From Phoenix dactylifera (lineage: Eukaryota > Streptophyta > Magnoliopsida > Arecales > Arecaceae), in the NCBI RefSeq assembly GCF_009389715.1, contig NW_024067680.1:1240001-1304000 (forward strand): a DNA stretch of 64,000 bases. Reading direction: 5' to 3'. Each line of letters opens with the position of its first letter. Position 1 is the first letter of the stretch. Shown piece after piece: positions 35,146 to 46,100 of this stretch. The notes under the pieces were generated by a model. The model saw only the letters and a list, made by a program, of their open reading frames with translations, was not told the DNA's origin and ran no database searches. The position numbers and the translations under genes were made by a program.

Positions 35146-36127
35146 CTACAAGGACATTTCAGATTCTAGTTGCTCTTCGTGATTATCATCCAATGGCAGC
35201 ACTTTTGTAGCTTCTTCATATATGACTGAGCTGTTACTGGATTGACCTTCCAGTAGCAACAACTGTGGCCCTTGGTACTTGTGTCCCGCCGTAAACTTCT
35301 CATTACAATTGAAACACAATCTTTGTGCCCTTCGTTTCTGCATCTCATCCCAGGACAGCCTCCTAATTGGTGCACTTGGCACTGCCCGAGTCGCAGGCAG
35401 AAGGGCTAGTGGTGCACAAGCCGGTGGTGTTGGCTGCATGAACCTCCTTTGTCATGAGAGCTGCTCATCCATCATTCACGCCAAGCTGATGGCTTCTTTC
35501 AGTGTCTTAGGTTTGAACATGCGAATTCCATCTGATATTTCTGGCTTCAAGCCTCCCATGAACATCCCCGCCAACGCTTTTTGTGTCCATCCCCACACCC
35601 GATTGCCAAGCTTCTTGAACTCCCTCTGGTAGTCCCGTAAGGACCCGGCTTGACTCTTGATAAAGCTTCATCGAAATCCTCACAGTCAGTGGGTCCAAAA
35701 CGAGCCCATAATTCTTCTTCAAATACCACCCACGTCATCGACCGACCTTCCTCTATGTATGCCTGACACACCCACTACCACCCGTGGTTGGCTTCCCCCT
35801 CAAGGTGGAAGGATGCCAAAGAGACTTTCTGGTTGTCGGTAGTGCCCTGGTAGTCAAAAAACTGGGCCACGCGATGTTGGATCATCTCCCGCATACCTCA
35901 GAAACTCCAGCTTGGCTGTCTTGGATGAGAAGACCAGCCTTCCGCCATTGTTGTCTTCACGGTACGTCCGGGAGGACCCTACTCGCTCGTAGTTGTGGCG
36001 ACTTGGTGGCTCCTTTGTTGAAAGCACAGCTTCCGAAAGCTTGTTGATGGTGTGAAGATACAGAAATTTATCACTTTCCACCTAGTCTAGCTTCCAAGAG
36101 CTCGATCCTTTCCTTGTTAGACGCCAT
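35146..36127 (-). pseudogene. Element C gag
   Basis: ATG 36127 opens MASNKERIELLEARLGGK and then meets a stop. Downstream frames give KLEFLRYAGDDPTS, YIEEGRSMTWVVFEEELWAR and FDEALSRVKPG, the capsid-like region. 35439-35146 contains CFNCNEKFTAGHKYQGPQLL, a chromovirus-type finger in which the last cysteine is tyrosine. The frame changes several times. Confidence 0.75.
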
Positions 36128-36133
36128 TGAACC

Positions 36134-36147
36134 TGGCTCTGATACCA
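36134..36147 (-). other. Primer-binding site of element C
   Basis: The minus strand reads TTGGTATCAGAGCCA beside the 5' LTR end at 36149, the same primer type as elements A and B. Confidence 0.8.
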
Positions 36148-36148
36148 A

Positions 36149-36249
36149 TGATAGGTCCCAATCAGAGTGGAAAGTGATAAATAGATAAGAAAATAATACT
36201 CTCTTCGATAAAAGCTAAAGCCACAAGGTTCTGATTAAATTTTTGCATG
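36149..36249 (-). repeat. Element C 5' LTR, part 1
   Basis: It starts tgataggtcccaatcagag on the plus strand and matches 31458-31556. It breaks at gcatg, where element D begins. Confidence 0.8.
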
Positions 36250-39200
36250 TGTAATAACCCCAAAATTTTTTTTATATAAAAAGGGATAGAATAGTCCTTT
36301 AAAATTGATATAAGGGGTAAAATGGGAAGGAATCAAAAGTTAATGGCATAACTGTAGATCCGTTGAAGTGGCAGGGGCAAATTGGGAATTTAATAATATT
36401 AAAAAAGGGTGAATAGTGTTTTGATGTGATTTAATTGGAGGGTTTGAGCTACGGAATGAAGCAGAGAAAGAAAGAGGGAGGGGGTTCACAGACGGCAACA
36501 GAGAGGAAGAAAAAGAAGGAGAGGAAATGAAAGGAAGAAAGGAAGAGGAAGAAGAAGAAGAAAAAGAAAAGGAAGGAGATCCTGGTTGCGCTGCCAGCTG
36601 AAGGGAAAAACATAGATCTCCTTCCCCTCTACGCAAGGACCTCGATTTCCAAAAAGAAAAAGGTAAATATCCGTCCCTATCTAGTCTTTTGATGACATTA
36701 GGCTATACAAAGGGTGGATATAGTCTAGAGGGGTCGGATAAGGGTTGTAGAGGCGGTTAAAAGAGGAAGAATCAGATTTTGACAAATTTTTCCGGCACTA
36801 CGGAAAAACTGTGTCGAAGTCCCAACTTCGGAAAATTATTTAGGGGGTCAAACGACCTTCGATAGCAATGCATATTACCTCTTTGAAATTCTATATGAGT
36901 GTAGAATGTTAGGTAAAAATTTCATCAAATTTGGAGTTTGGAAAGTGGATCAAACCCAGGATGAAGTAACCGGCTGTCGGTCCGGGTTACTGTTCATCCG
37001 AGTGGGAAAATAGGGGATTTCATGCCATAATAGGATATTAAGCCCAGATTAAGCTAAGGGGACCTTGTACTCATGCAAGGGAGTCCCTAATACACATAAA
37101 TGGTGAGTTAATTAATAAAAAAGAAAAAAAAGAAAGAAAAGAAAAGATTTAGGGAACGGGGAGTTGAATCAATTAAAGTTCCCTATATTATAATTGGCAC
37201 GTATATTATAGCCCTCGATACAAGACTAAATGTATTGTAAATGCATGTCACAGTTGGGCAAGAAGCTAGGAAACAAGAGGAAGAAGTTTCCCACTGCCTG
37301 CTGTAGATTTTTGGAGGCGTATCAGGGCTGTGCCGGATTGACAGGTGAGTGGGAGTCATGTACTTTGCACTATGAGCATCCTTAATTCATTTTCATGAAT
37401 GTCGCCAAGTGTGAATTGATTCCACTTGAGCATATTGATTGATATTGTAGTAGATTCCTCTATAATCTTGATTCTCCATGCTTGATTATTCTGTACATGC
37501 ATTTGAGGGAACATTGAGAGGAATTACGAGGGGTTGATGAGTAATCAAATTGATTCCGAATTGTGAAATGATTTCTTTTGTAAATTGATTTCATTTCCTC
37601 TATTTTAAAGACTTGTGAGTCGTAGCTTGATTATACTCTTTTATGAGTAATTAAATTGGTTCCAAATTGTGAAATAACTTCTTTTGTAAATTGATTTCAT
37701 TTCCTCCATTTCAAAGATTTGTAGAGCCTTTTTAGTGGTGTATTGAGTTGTATTGCACTTCCTTGACCCTCACTCCTAACCCTGATGTTAGTTTATGATT
37801 GGGTCATGATCGAGTGAGTGGTAATCTTGATTATACTCCTTTTTAGTAGAGTATTGGGAGGGTGCATTATGGCATTTATGCATGGCTTGGCAGTATCTGC
37901 AGGACATCTATAGTCGATGGGGTTGAACATCGGCCTTTGTGCACATAGTAGCCTTCTGGGTGGGCGGAGCCCAGTCCCTTCCTAGGGGGGACACGGCCCT
38001 AGGCGTAGGATCGGCCGGTCCTACGACTTATATTCTGCTTGCCGCCGGGCATAGTAAGACCCCGCGAGGTGCAGTATGGCTTTCCGCGGATGTAGAATTC
38101 CCGCGAGGTGCCGTTTAGTATGTAGATGTGAGATGGATTTCTGTTCTGGATACTGGCCGGCATTTACATGATCAGTATGGTATCTTATCCTGCATGTGCA
38201 TGTGACAGTAGGGAGTTGTTGCTGGTTCGCCTGGGGCGTAAAACCCACCTCCCGATAGCTGTCTAGCATTTATGTTATCGGTATGGTGTCTTATCCTGCA
38301 TATGCATGTGACAGTAGGGAGTTGTTGCTGGTTCGCCTGGGGCGTAAAACCCACCTCCCGATAGCTGTCTAGCATTTATGTTATCGGTATGGTGTCTTAT
38401 CCTGCATATGCATGTGACAGTAGGGAGTTGTTGCTGGTTCGCCTGGGGCGTAAAACCCACCTTCCGACAGCTGTCTAGCATTTACATTATCGATATGGTG
38501 TCTTATCCTGCATATGCATGTGACAGTAGGGAGTTGTTGCTGGTTCGCCTGGGGCGTAAAACCCACCTTCCGACAGCTGTCTAGTGATGATTTCAGCATA
38601 TTGACACCTGATTTGTATGTTCCAGCATTATGATCTGTTGAGCATATTCATGAGTAGCATATATGTTTACTTGATTATTCCATATATGCTTCAGATGAGT
38701 TGATATTGATTGTGGTGATATTGATGATTTACTCCATATTCTTTATGTTGAGTTCATGTTCATCTTATTATTGATCTTGAGATTTTACCTCGAGCCATGA
38801 TTATATCTTGTCTCATGTGCATAGTACTCTCTACTCCACTCACTGAGTATTTTTATACTCACTCCCCAGTTGGATGTTTTTGATTGCAGGAAAGGTATTG
38901 TATAGAGAGGAGCAGGATTAGTGGTTGCCTGCTAGCTGTGCCGCTCCATAGTATAGTATAGTATAATGTAGATAGAGGTTTATACCCTTTTGGTGTATTA
39001 TAAACCTTCTATTGTATATAGTGTATAGTTACAGTCATAGATCCTGTTGTGGATATGGGTTTGACCATGGATGGAATGGGAACCAGATTTTTATACATAT
39101 GAGTTATATGCCTGAGATAATGTATTGATATATATTGTCCAGGTTCATTATGTGACGGATTATGTGATTGCTGCTCTGACAGGTAGTGTGTTGTATGTAT

Positions 39201-39386
39201 TGAGATAATCCTGACAGGTCACTATAGGAAAAGTGATCATTTTGTGCATGCATCATGCCAAATTTTTCAAGATTTATTGATGATTGATAGGTAGTAGGGT
39301 TCTACGCGGTGGCTGGTGGCCTTATGCCTACCCGCACCCTAGGACCGTCGCGGCGGCCCGCCAGGAACGGGGCGGGGGTCGTGACA
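36250..39386 (+). mobile_element. Solo LTR D, 3.1 kb, flanked by 5-bp target duplication
   Basis: It begins TGTAATAACCCC and ends GGGGGTCGTGACA. The pentamer gcatg lies on both sides (36245-36249 and 39387-39391), inside the 5' LTR of element C. There is no PBS, no polypurine tract, no second LTR and no pol motif inside, so this is a single LTR left after recombination between the LTRs of a large element. The size and TGTAA...GTGACA ends suit Tekay/Del-like gypsy elements, but this assignment is by resemblance. The block at 38839-38870 (cactcactgag, then atactcactcc) is typical of such LTR tails. A 106-bp tandem array sits at 38179-38583. Confidence 0.85.
38179..38583. repeat. 106-bp tandem array inside solo LTR D
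   Basis: Units start at 38179, 38285, 38391 and 38497 (ggtgtcttatcctgca or ggtatcttatcctgca). Each runs through tgacagtagggagttgttgc, tggttcgcctggggcgtaaa and acccacc. The fourth is partial (87 bp). Units differ at only a few positions. Overlapping similar open frames on both strands here are products of the repetition, not genes. Confidence 0.95.
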
Positions 39387-39628
39387 GCATGCCTGCTTCA
39401 TTCATGTTCGTGAACTATAAATAAGCAAAAGCCTAACAAATTAACAACAACAATGCTGAAACTAAAGGTTCTGGTGCAACAAAGCAGTAAACATGCAAAC
39501 AAAATGCAAATAAATTTCCAACAGCTAGTGGACTTGGTCTCGCCGCATGTGCTGTTGACAGAGTTTTCTACTCATCCCAGTACTTGGGATTCTTCTTTGG
39601 TGCTCTGTCCGACCTTCGTGGTCTATCA
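39387..39628 (-). repeat. Element C 5' LTR, part 2
   Basis: Continues the LTR after the D insertion and ends gtggtctatca at 39628, followed by the target duplication tactt. A TATA-like TTATTTATAG on the minus strand at about 39415-39424 may be the LTR promoter. Confidence 0.8.
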
Positions 39629-39633
39629 TACTT

Positions 39634-40110
39634 TGACTTCAATTAGGTTTTTCTTTATCTTAAGTTAAAAAAAAATAAATAATAATGTGTCATCGGAACA
39701 AGGTCCGATTTGCTATTTTGCTAGAAGTTTGCGAAGAAAAATAAAACTGTTAAATTAAGGCTGCATATTTTTTTGATATTCTCAAAAATAACTAACAATT
39801 AAACATATATTTGTGGTCGATGGCTATATTTATGTGTGGCACAAAGAGTAATCATGCAGAGTTTTTATTTTAGTATATATAATTATCCATCATTCTGAAT
39901 AAATATCACTAACCCTGATTATTTTCCTGCAAAATTCTCTAATAAATCGGCATCTGGCCACTGGAAAGTGAAAACAATTAGAAATTCGGTTTGGATCGGA
40001 TGACAGTCTAAACCGGAACCGTTTCGGATCTGAACGGGGTCCAAACTATTTACATCCGCTTCCCGTTCCTCACCTCTCAGTTGAAAAACGGCAGCTCTCT
40101 GGAGACACCT
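39634..40110 (+). promoter_or_regulatory. Upstream flank of the small mitochondrial protein gene
   Basis: This 480-bp stretch lies between element C and the ATG at 40111. It is AT-rich at first and GC-richer in the last 120 bp, as expected for a leader. No clear TATA box stands at the right distance. Confidence 0.4.
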
Positions 40111-43100
40111 ATGGCGGCTCGGGCGGCGCTCGCGGTGGCTTCCTCCATCTCCCGTTCGTCCCTCCCCTCTCCGGCAGTCAAGCACGTTCCCCGTCGGGGC
40201 CTCGCCGGCGGCGGTGGTCCGTCTCTCTCCTCCTCGTCGATCCCTTATCTCTTAATCACCCCCTTTATTTATGTCTTCTTGTTTGATCCCTCCTCTTCTC
40301 GATTGTTGGACAAGACTTTATCAATCCAGTAAACTAATAGATAACAAAACTAATTCTTTTTCCTCTTCTTTTCTTGGGTAATATTATCTCACCATTGTTT
40401 ACAAGGTAAATTCTACTTACCCTGTCGATTTAAAATTAGATATTTCAAAAAAATCTAAATAAAATCCAAATAAAATCTAAACCAGATAATTTTCATATTC
40501 GGCAGGGTTATATGCCTATTAGGTTTTTATTGTGATATTTTTGTATGTTTTAAATTTTTGCAGATCATCATGGACCCCCAAGGGTTAACATTTGGGAAGA
40601 CCCGTTGAGTCCATCTAAATGGAAGGAAGAGCATGTAAGCTTTGCATTGATGGCTCCATACCTATTTCACTAAATTTTGGTTTTAAATTTATTATATGAA
40701 CCACAAAATTATGAAATTGCAGCCGGTTCCTTTAAGAAGTTTGAATTTCTTATTGATGACACGTAAATATTTTGAACCTTTTCTTCTTAAGTGGATTTTT
40801 GTGCATAACATAGTAAATTTTTGAAGATAACATGCCAAATCTCTGGTCAATATGTTCAATATCTTGCATTTTGGTCAAGTGGCATGAAGATGTAAATTTT
40901 TATGTTTGTGTGCATGCATATGAATGTGTGTGTAATTTGTAAATATGTGTATATATATGTTTACGAATATAGGAAAACAAACATATACATACATAAAATT
41001 ATACTAAATGGAGCCGTCATCCAGTTGTGGTCCTGGTAATTTGGGTGACTAGGAATATACCTACCTTTTTTTTTGGCTCAAAGTGGCTGCCTCAGGGCTT
41101 GAACCTGCAACATGACCCTTGTCAGCCCAAGCCTTTTACTATTGGATCAAACAATAGCTACACAAATACAATCATGCTAAATACAATTTTTTTTTTTACA
41201 TATTTTTTTTTACATATTTTTTTTTGAAACTTGGAAATTAAAAAATGTGGAATCTGTATGAGGTATAAATGAGCTGATCTAGTACTTCCATGCATCTATG
41301 TAACTGTTGGAAATGAATTTCTTGATGCATTCTATTGAGCGTATTGTTGACCTAAGTGGAATTCCACAAGGATGGGGTAAAAGTTTTGGAGTATACCATC
41401 AAAAAAATTGTTTTGCAGTTTGATCATACTTTAGGAAGTATTAGTTCCAAAGTGGAAAATCTGCTGTTTTAAGTAGAAAGTTTGCCTGGAGCAGAATAAT
41501 TTGGCTCTATAGATAGCTCTGCTCCAACTTCAGAGCTTAAACTTCCTTTCCTTTTGGATGAGATATATTAAGATTTTGAGTTCAAGGATTTAAGGTTAGA
41601 AACTTTTTTTTTCCTGTTGTCATTCCAATTGGTATATGCGACTCAAAGCAAACCTCATAGTTCACTCTATGTCTAATCTGGACATGACATTCAAATCAAA
41701 CAATGTGGTGTGATGTAGGATTGTAGCTATAATCTGTTTGTTTGTTTTACCTGTTTCTTCTTGTTGGCTAGATATTAGGCTGGGAGACGAGCTTGCTTGC
41801 ATGCCAAATTTTAATATTTTTTAGTCAGATTGTTGAGCTGGTTCTGTTCAGAACTTTCAAAAATTTAGCCTGGGCATACTCACTTTGCATCTTGGTTAGC
41901 TGTGAGACATCAATTCGTGACTAGGCAGATGGGACTACGCCTTAGCCTTACCTTAGCGCTAAGAAGGGGATCTCGAGCCGCCTATTCGAGAGAGAGGTTG
42001 AGAGACGTGATGTGCATGAGACCGAGCCACGCTCGCCAAGTCTCTAACATTGATGTCATATATTTATAAGCTTGGATCTTTGACAAGCTAGGGGCTATAT
42101 GGTAGGTGCCATAAAATGGGTTTCATCTCTGGGCATTGCATTTTGCTTGGGTTATGATCAGCTAGCGGACATCAGGTTGAAGATTGAGTAGATATTCAAA
42201 GTTCAAACAAGAAAGTGATTACCACCATGAAAGCCATAATATCCCAATTAGGTTGGTGCTCCCACTTCGAAGTCTCATTGAAATCTCACTCCTGCATTTC
42301 CTTGATGCTTCTTTATCTTCAAGTTAGAAGCTCTATCTTGCTCCTACTCTTGTTTCCAGATCAGGAAAATAAGATTAACTATTAGATATTATATTTTTTT
42401 TCTTTTCTTTTTTTAATGTTGGCAAGAATTGAGGTTTGATTTTCAGGTGGAGGAGGTTAGCGTGCCTTTTGTAGGCATAACCTTGTGAAAGTTATGTTCA
42501 GGCATGAAAATACCTGTTTTGAAGTTTATTTTGAGCATTGCAATTTCCATAATGTAGGTTTATGAAGTTTGGTTGCTGCAGTGCACAATAAGTGGGTTAA
42601 AATTTAAAAATGAAATTAATATAGGAGTTTGGGTCATTATAGCAATACAAAAGTCTAGCTCAACTAAACTTGTTTTGCAAATAATATGGTTAAGCTTATA
42701 TTAGTTGCCTTTATTTATATGCAGCGACCCAAAATAACTACTACTTAATTATTTTGAGAGTAGTTTCGAGTATTGGTCCATAATAGATGCAGAGATAGGA
42801 TTGGCACATGGTTTGTCTCCTACATTGAAACTAGGTACCTGACTAGCATATCATACCAATAACAAAGATGCCTGTACTGGTTAAGTGCTGCTGTGCTACC
42901 GATACTGGTATTTGGAACCTTGATTTGGAGATTTTGTAAAGTACCAAGATTTCATCCATTCTGCTCAAGGGTCAGATTATTTTTAGGTCGATTTGAAGCT
43001 TGCGCTCACATTAATTAACCTTTTCTTTCCTCTCGTAGATCTGAAATCAAAGTTCTGATTCGAGGAGATAAGTTCATATCTGATTTGGAATCAAAGATGC

Positions 43101-46100
43101 ACCATCCTGGCTAATTTTAAGACTTGGATAGAATTAGAAATCATGAAGTTGGTGGTTAACTCAAATTTTCCGCAAGGTCTTCATTCTCATTTCTACTAGA
43201 CAGAATTCTATTTTTCCTGCATGTAGAGCAGAAGTTTTGTAGACTAGGGAGTCCACTAAAGGTCCGACTTCATTTGAAATGCAAGGCAGGAATGTCTGTT
43301 AATGCTATCTAATTTCATTGAACAAGATTTGTTTCAGCTATTCATTTTTGCCATTTTGTCTTTATTTTTAGTCTTTGATAGGTTTACTTGTTAATCTTTG
43401 ATAGGTTTACTTTTAAGTGGTGAAGATCTAGAGGTTTGTCATGAGTCTGGAGAGGTTGGTAGAGTGCTTATGCGGTATAACTTCATGTTTGTTTGCCACA
43501 TTAACCCAATAAAGGACAGTGAACAAGGCCAAAGGAGAGGAAGAAAGGGGGTTGTCCATATTAGCCCCCTTGGGCCGAACCGGGGGGCAGAGTTTGCCCC
43601 CGGGCCGAACCGTCCGATTAAGGCAGTATCGAGCCGACCTGGTGTGAAACCGGGTCGGTTTGGCAATCCTATTCAGTTCCGGCCGGAACTGCTATTAGAC
43701 TGGCTGAAACCGGTCCTTTACCAGCCAGAATCGGTCGGTTCGATGCCGACTCGGTGCGAACCGGCCGGTTCGCACCGAGTCAACCTGGTTTCAAACCGAT
43801 TTGGGTATTATATTATTGCCACTGCCACCTGATGCCTTTTAAAGGCATCAAGTAGCGTTGGAAAGGCCCGAGAAGGCCTTTCCAACGCAATTTGAAAGCT
43901 GCTCTGCCGCTTCCGCTTTCCAAAAAGTCCACAAATAACACCAATTTGGGCTATCAGAAAGATCCAAGAATAAAGTGTGCTTCCTTTTTTCCATCTCCTT
44001 TCGTTCTTTTTTTGGAGGGTTTTAAAAAATAGCTCAAAAATTGCAAAATAAGGAGAGATCATGCCAAAAGTTTCGATTTGGGCTTGATTTTGTTTATATG
44101 TTGTAGATCTATGGATGATGTACATGTTGGCATAAAAATTTTTAATTTTTGGGTTACATATAATTTTTAAAAATTAAAAATATATTTTCGGATTAGAAAA
44201 GGATAAATTTTTAAAAAATAAATAAAAAATAAAAAAATTGTAAAATTAGAAATATATTTAGGGGCATGCAAGATACTCTCTATAAAAATTTGGTGTTCAT
44301 TCATTCAAGTTTTGATGCGATCATATGCACGGTAGCCTCACTAGATGCAAAGCATCCATGGTTAGGTATGGCATGAAATATTATTATGCAAAGTAATAGA
44401 GGTGGATCTTTGGTTTTGCATTCGGACGTAACCACTAGCAGCCTTTCATGCCAAAACTCGAGGATGAACCATGTGTGGTATAAGTGAATGATTAATGTGA
44501 TTCATTATCAGTCTGATAGGTTTTGGTATTGATTGATGAGCTTAGAAGTTGTGTCAAGAGTTTGGACTGTGGTAGGCCAGGCCTAGCACTTGTGAGGTAT
44601 ATATTAGTCATTTGCCATATAATTGAGCTTTTAAATTTCTCGGAACCCACAATAGGTTAAGCAAAGAAAGAGGAGGCTGAGTTTGGTATCTATATGGCCC
44701 CCTTGGGTGTCCATATTCCCCTCTACAATGTCTTATGTGGTAGAATATTAGTTATTTTCCATATGATTGAGCTTTTAAATTTCCTGGGATCCACAAGGGG
44801 CTAATCAAAGAGAGGGGAGACAGAGTTGGGTATCTGTGTGGCACACATGGGTGTCCATATGCCCCTCTGCAGCACCCTTTCTTTTGTTAGGTGTTGATCA
44901 TGGTTTAACTAAAAGGGATCTTAGGCATTATATTTTCAATTTGAAATTAAAGATTGAAAATAAAGAAGGTTTTTGTTCTCTTAGCCATCCGGGAAGTCTT
45001 TCCCTCCCTATTCTCTCTTGACATATTTCCCTTTTTGTTTGCTGTTATTGTCATTATCCGATAGGATCTAAGTAGATCTGAATTAGAAAAATCACTGATT
45101 CACTATCATTGTTGCAATTAACCAGCTTCAGCTGGGCCTACATTAGTTGATATGGAGTCTAACCAAAGCCTTTGTCCGCTAGATTGGGAAACATAGATCA
45201 TGATTGTTGGTTGTCTATATTCACAAAAAGATTAAGAAGACAAACTGGCTTTCTTCACACACATCTGTTGATCCACAAATGCATCTTGTTTCATTTGCTT
45301 GCTGTGAAATTAAGGATATGCAAGAATTTAGAGGACAAGTTTAAAGGAATTGGGTTGAAGTTCTACAATCTGTACAAACAGGAACTTTCAGGGTGCCTTG
45401 GTTTTCAATTTTATAAAACTATTTTTTTTTTTTTTGTAAAACTTGATTTTTTATGGAAATAGGTTTTTATAGTGTTTTTACTAAAATTTGTTTTCCTTAG
45501 TTTGTTGTTTGGTGGCATAAAGTTTGTGGGGGTTTCATAATAGATTGGGAAAAGGAAAATGAGGGGACAGATGAAGGTAGTGCAGGAAGACAAGGGGGCC
45601 AATGGAGGAGAAGATGAGACTAGATGTGGGAGGGCAGAGGTGCACAAAGGAAGAGGTGAAAATGTAGAAGGGGCAGATGGACGAGAGGAGGAAGAGGATA
45701 TGATGAGGGTGTCTTCTTTCCTTGATATGGGAGGATGTAATCGATGGGTGGGATATTTGGCTCCATAGACAGTATTATTTGATATTTTAAGAAATAACTC
45801 TTTAAAAAAATACTTGGTACTTAGGTATTTAGGTATCCATGAGATACTTGGTTTATCTCAAACCTAGTTTGTCATTTTATGAAACTTATGAATTGATAAA
45901 ACCAATCAAAATAATGTTTTACAAAATTTTATGGATGTAAAACTAGTAACCAAGCAGCATATTTGGATGTAGATGTCAGTGGGAGAGTGTTGAATATGCA
46001 GTGTGTATGGCTGGCACTTGGTAAATTTGGTGTTTGAGCACTTTTCTTTATAGTATATATGTTTTTTTTTTGGTCTGAATATGTCTTGATATCAGGTTGA

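Larger units (their letters stand above)
31458..39628 (-). mobile_element. Ty3/gypsy chromovirus C with chromodomain, decayed, 5' LTR split by solo LTR D
   Basis: The 3' LTR is 31458-31810. The 5' LTR is 36149-36249 plus 39387-39628, interrupted by D. The pentamer tactt flanks the whole element (31453-31457 and 39629-39633). The PBS is at 36134-36147. Down the minus strand lie gag with a CX2C-type finger, protease, reverse transcriptase, RNase H, integrase and a chromodomain, the order of plant chromoviruses. Unlike A and B all domains are present, but stops and frameshifts break them: the gag start is followed after 18 codons by a stop, there is a shift between 34081 and 34063, and an in-frame TGA lies in integrase near 32686. 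The frame ends inside the LTR. Confidence 0.9.

Noticed and set aside
38179..38583. CRISPR-like array
   Set aside because: Units are head-to-tail without unique spacers, and the DNA is a plant nuclear retroelement LTR.
38172..38599. A family of small similar proteins (MLDSYREVGFTPQ and MLDSCRKVGFTPQ frames)
   Set aside because: They are the same minus-strand frame repeated by the 106-bp tandem units inside a solo LTR.
43398..43832. 144-codon plus-strand frame in intron 2
   Set aside because: It spans the left arm of the inverted repeat and is generated by the CCGAACCGG words.
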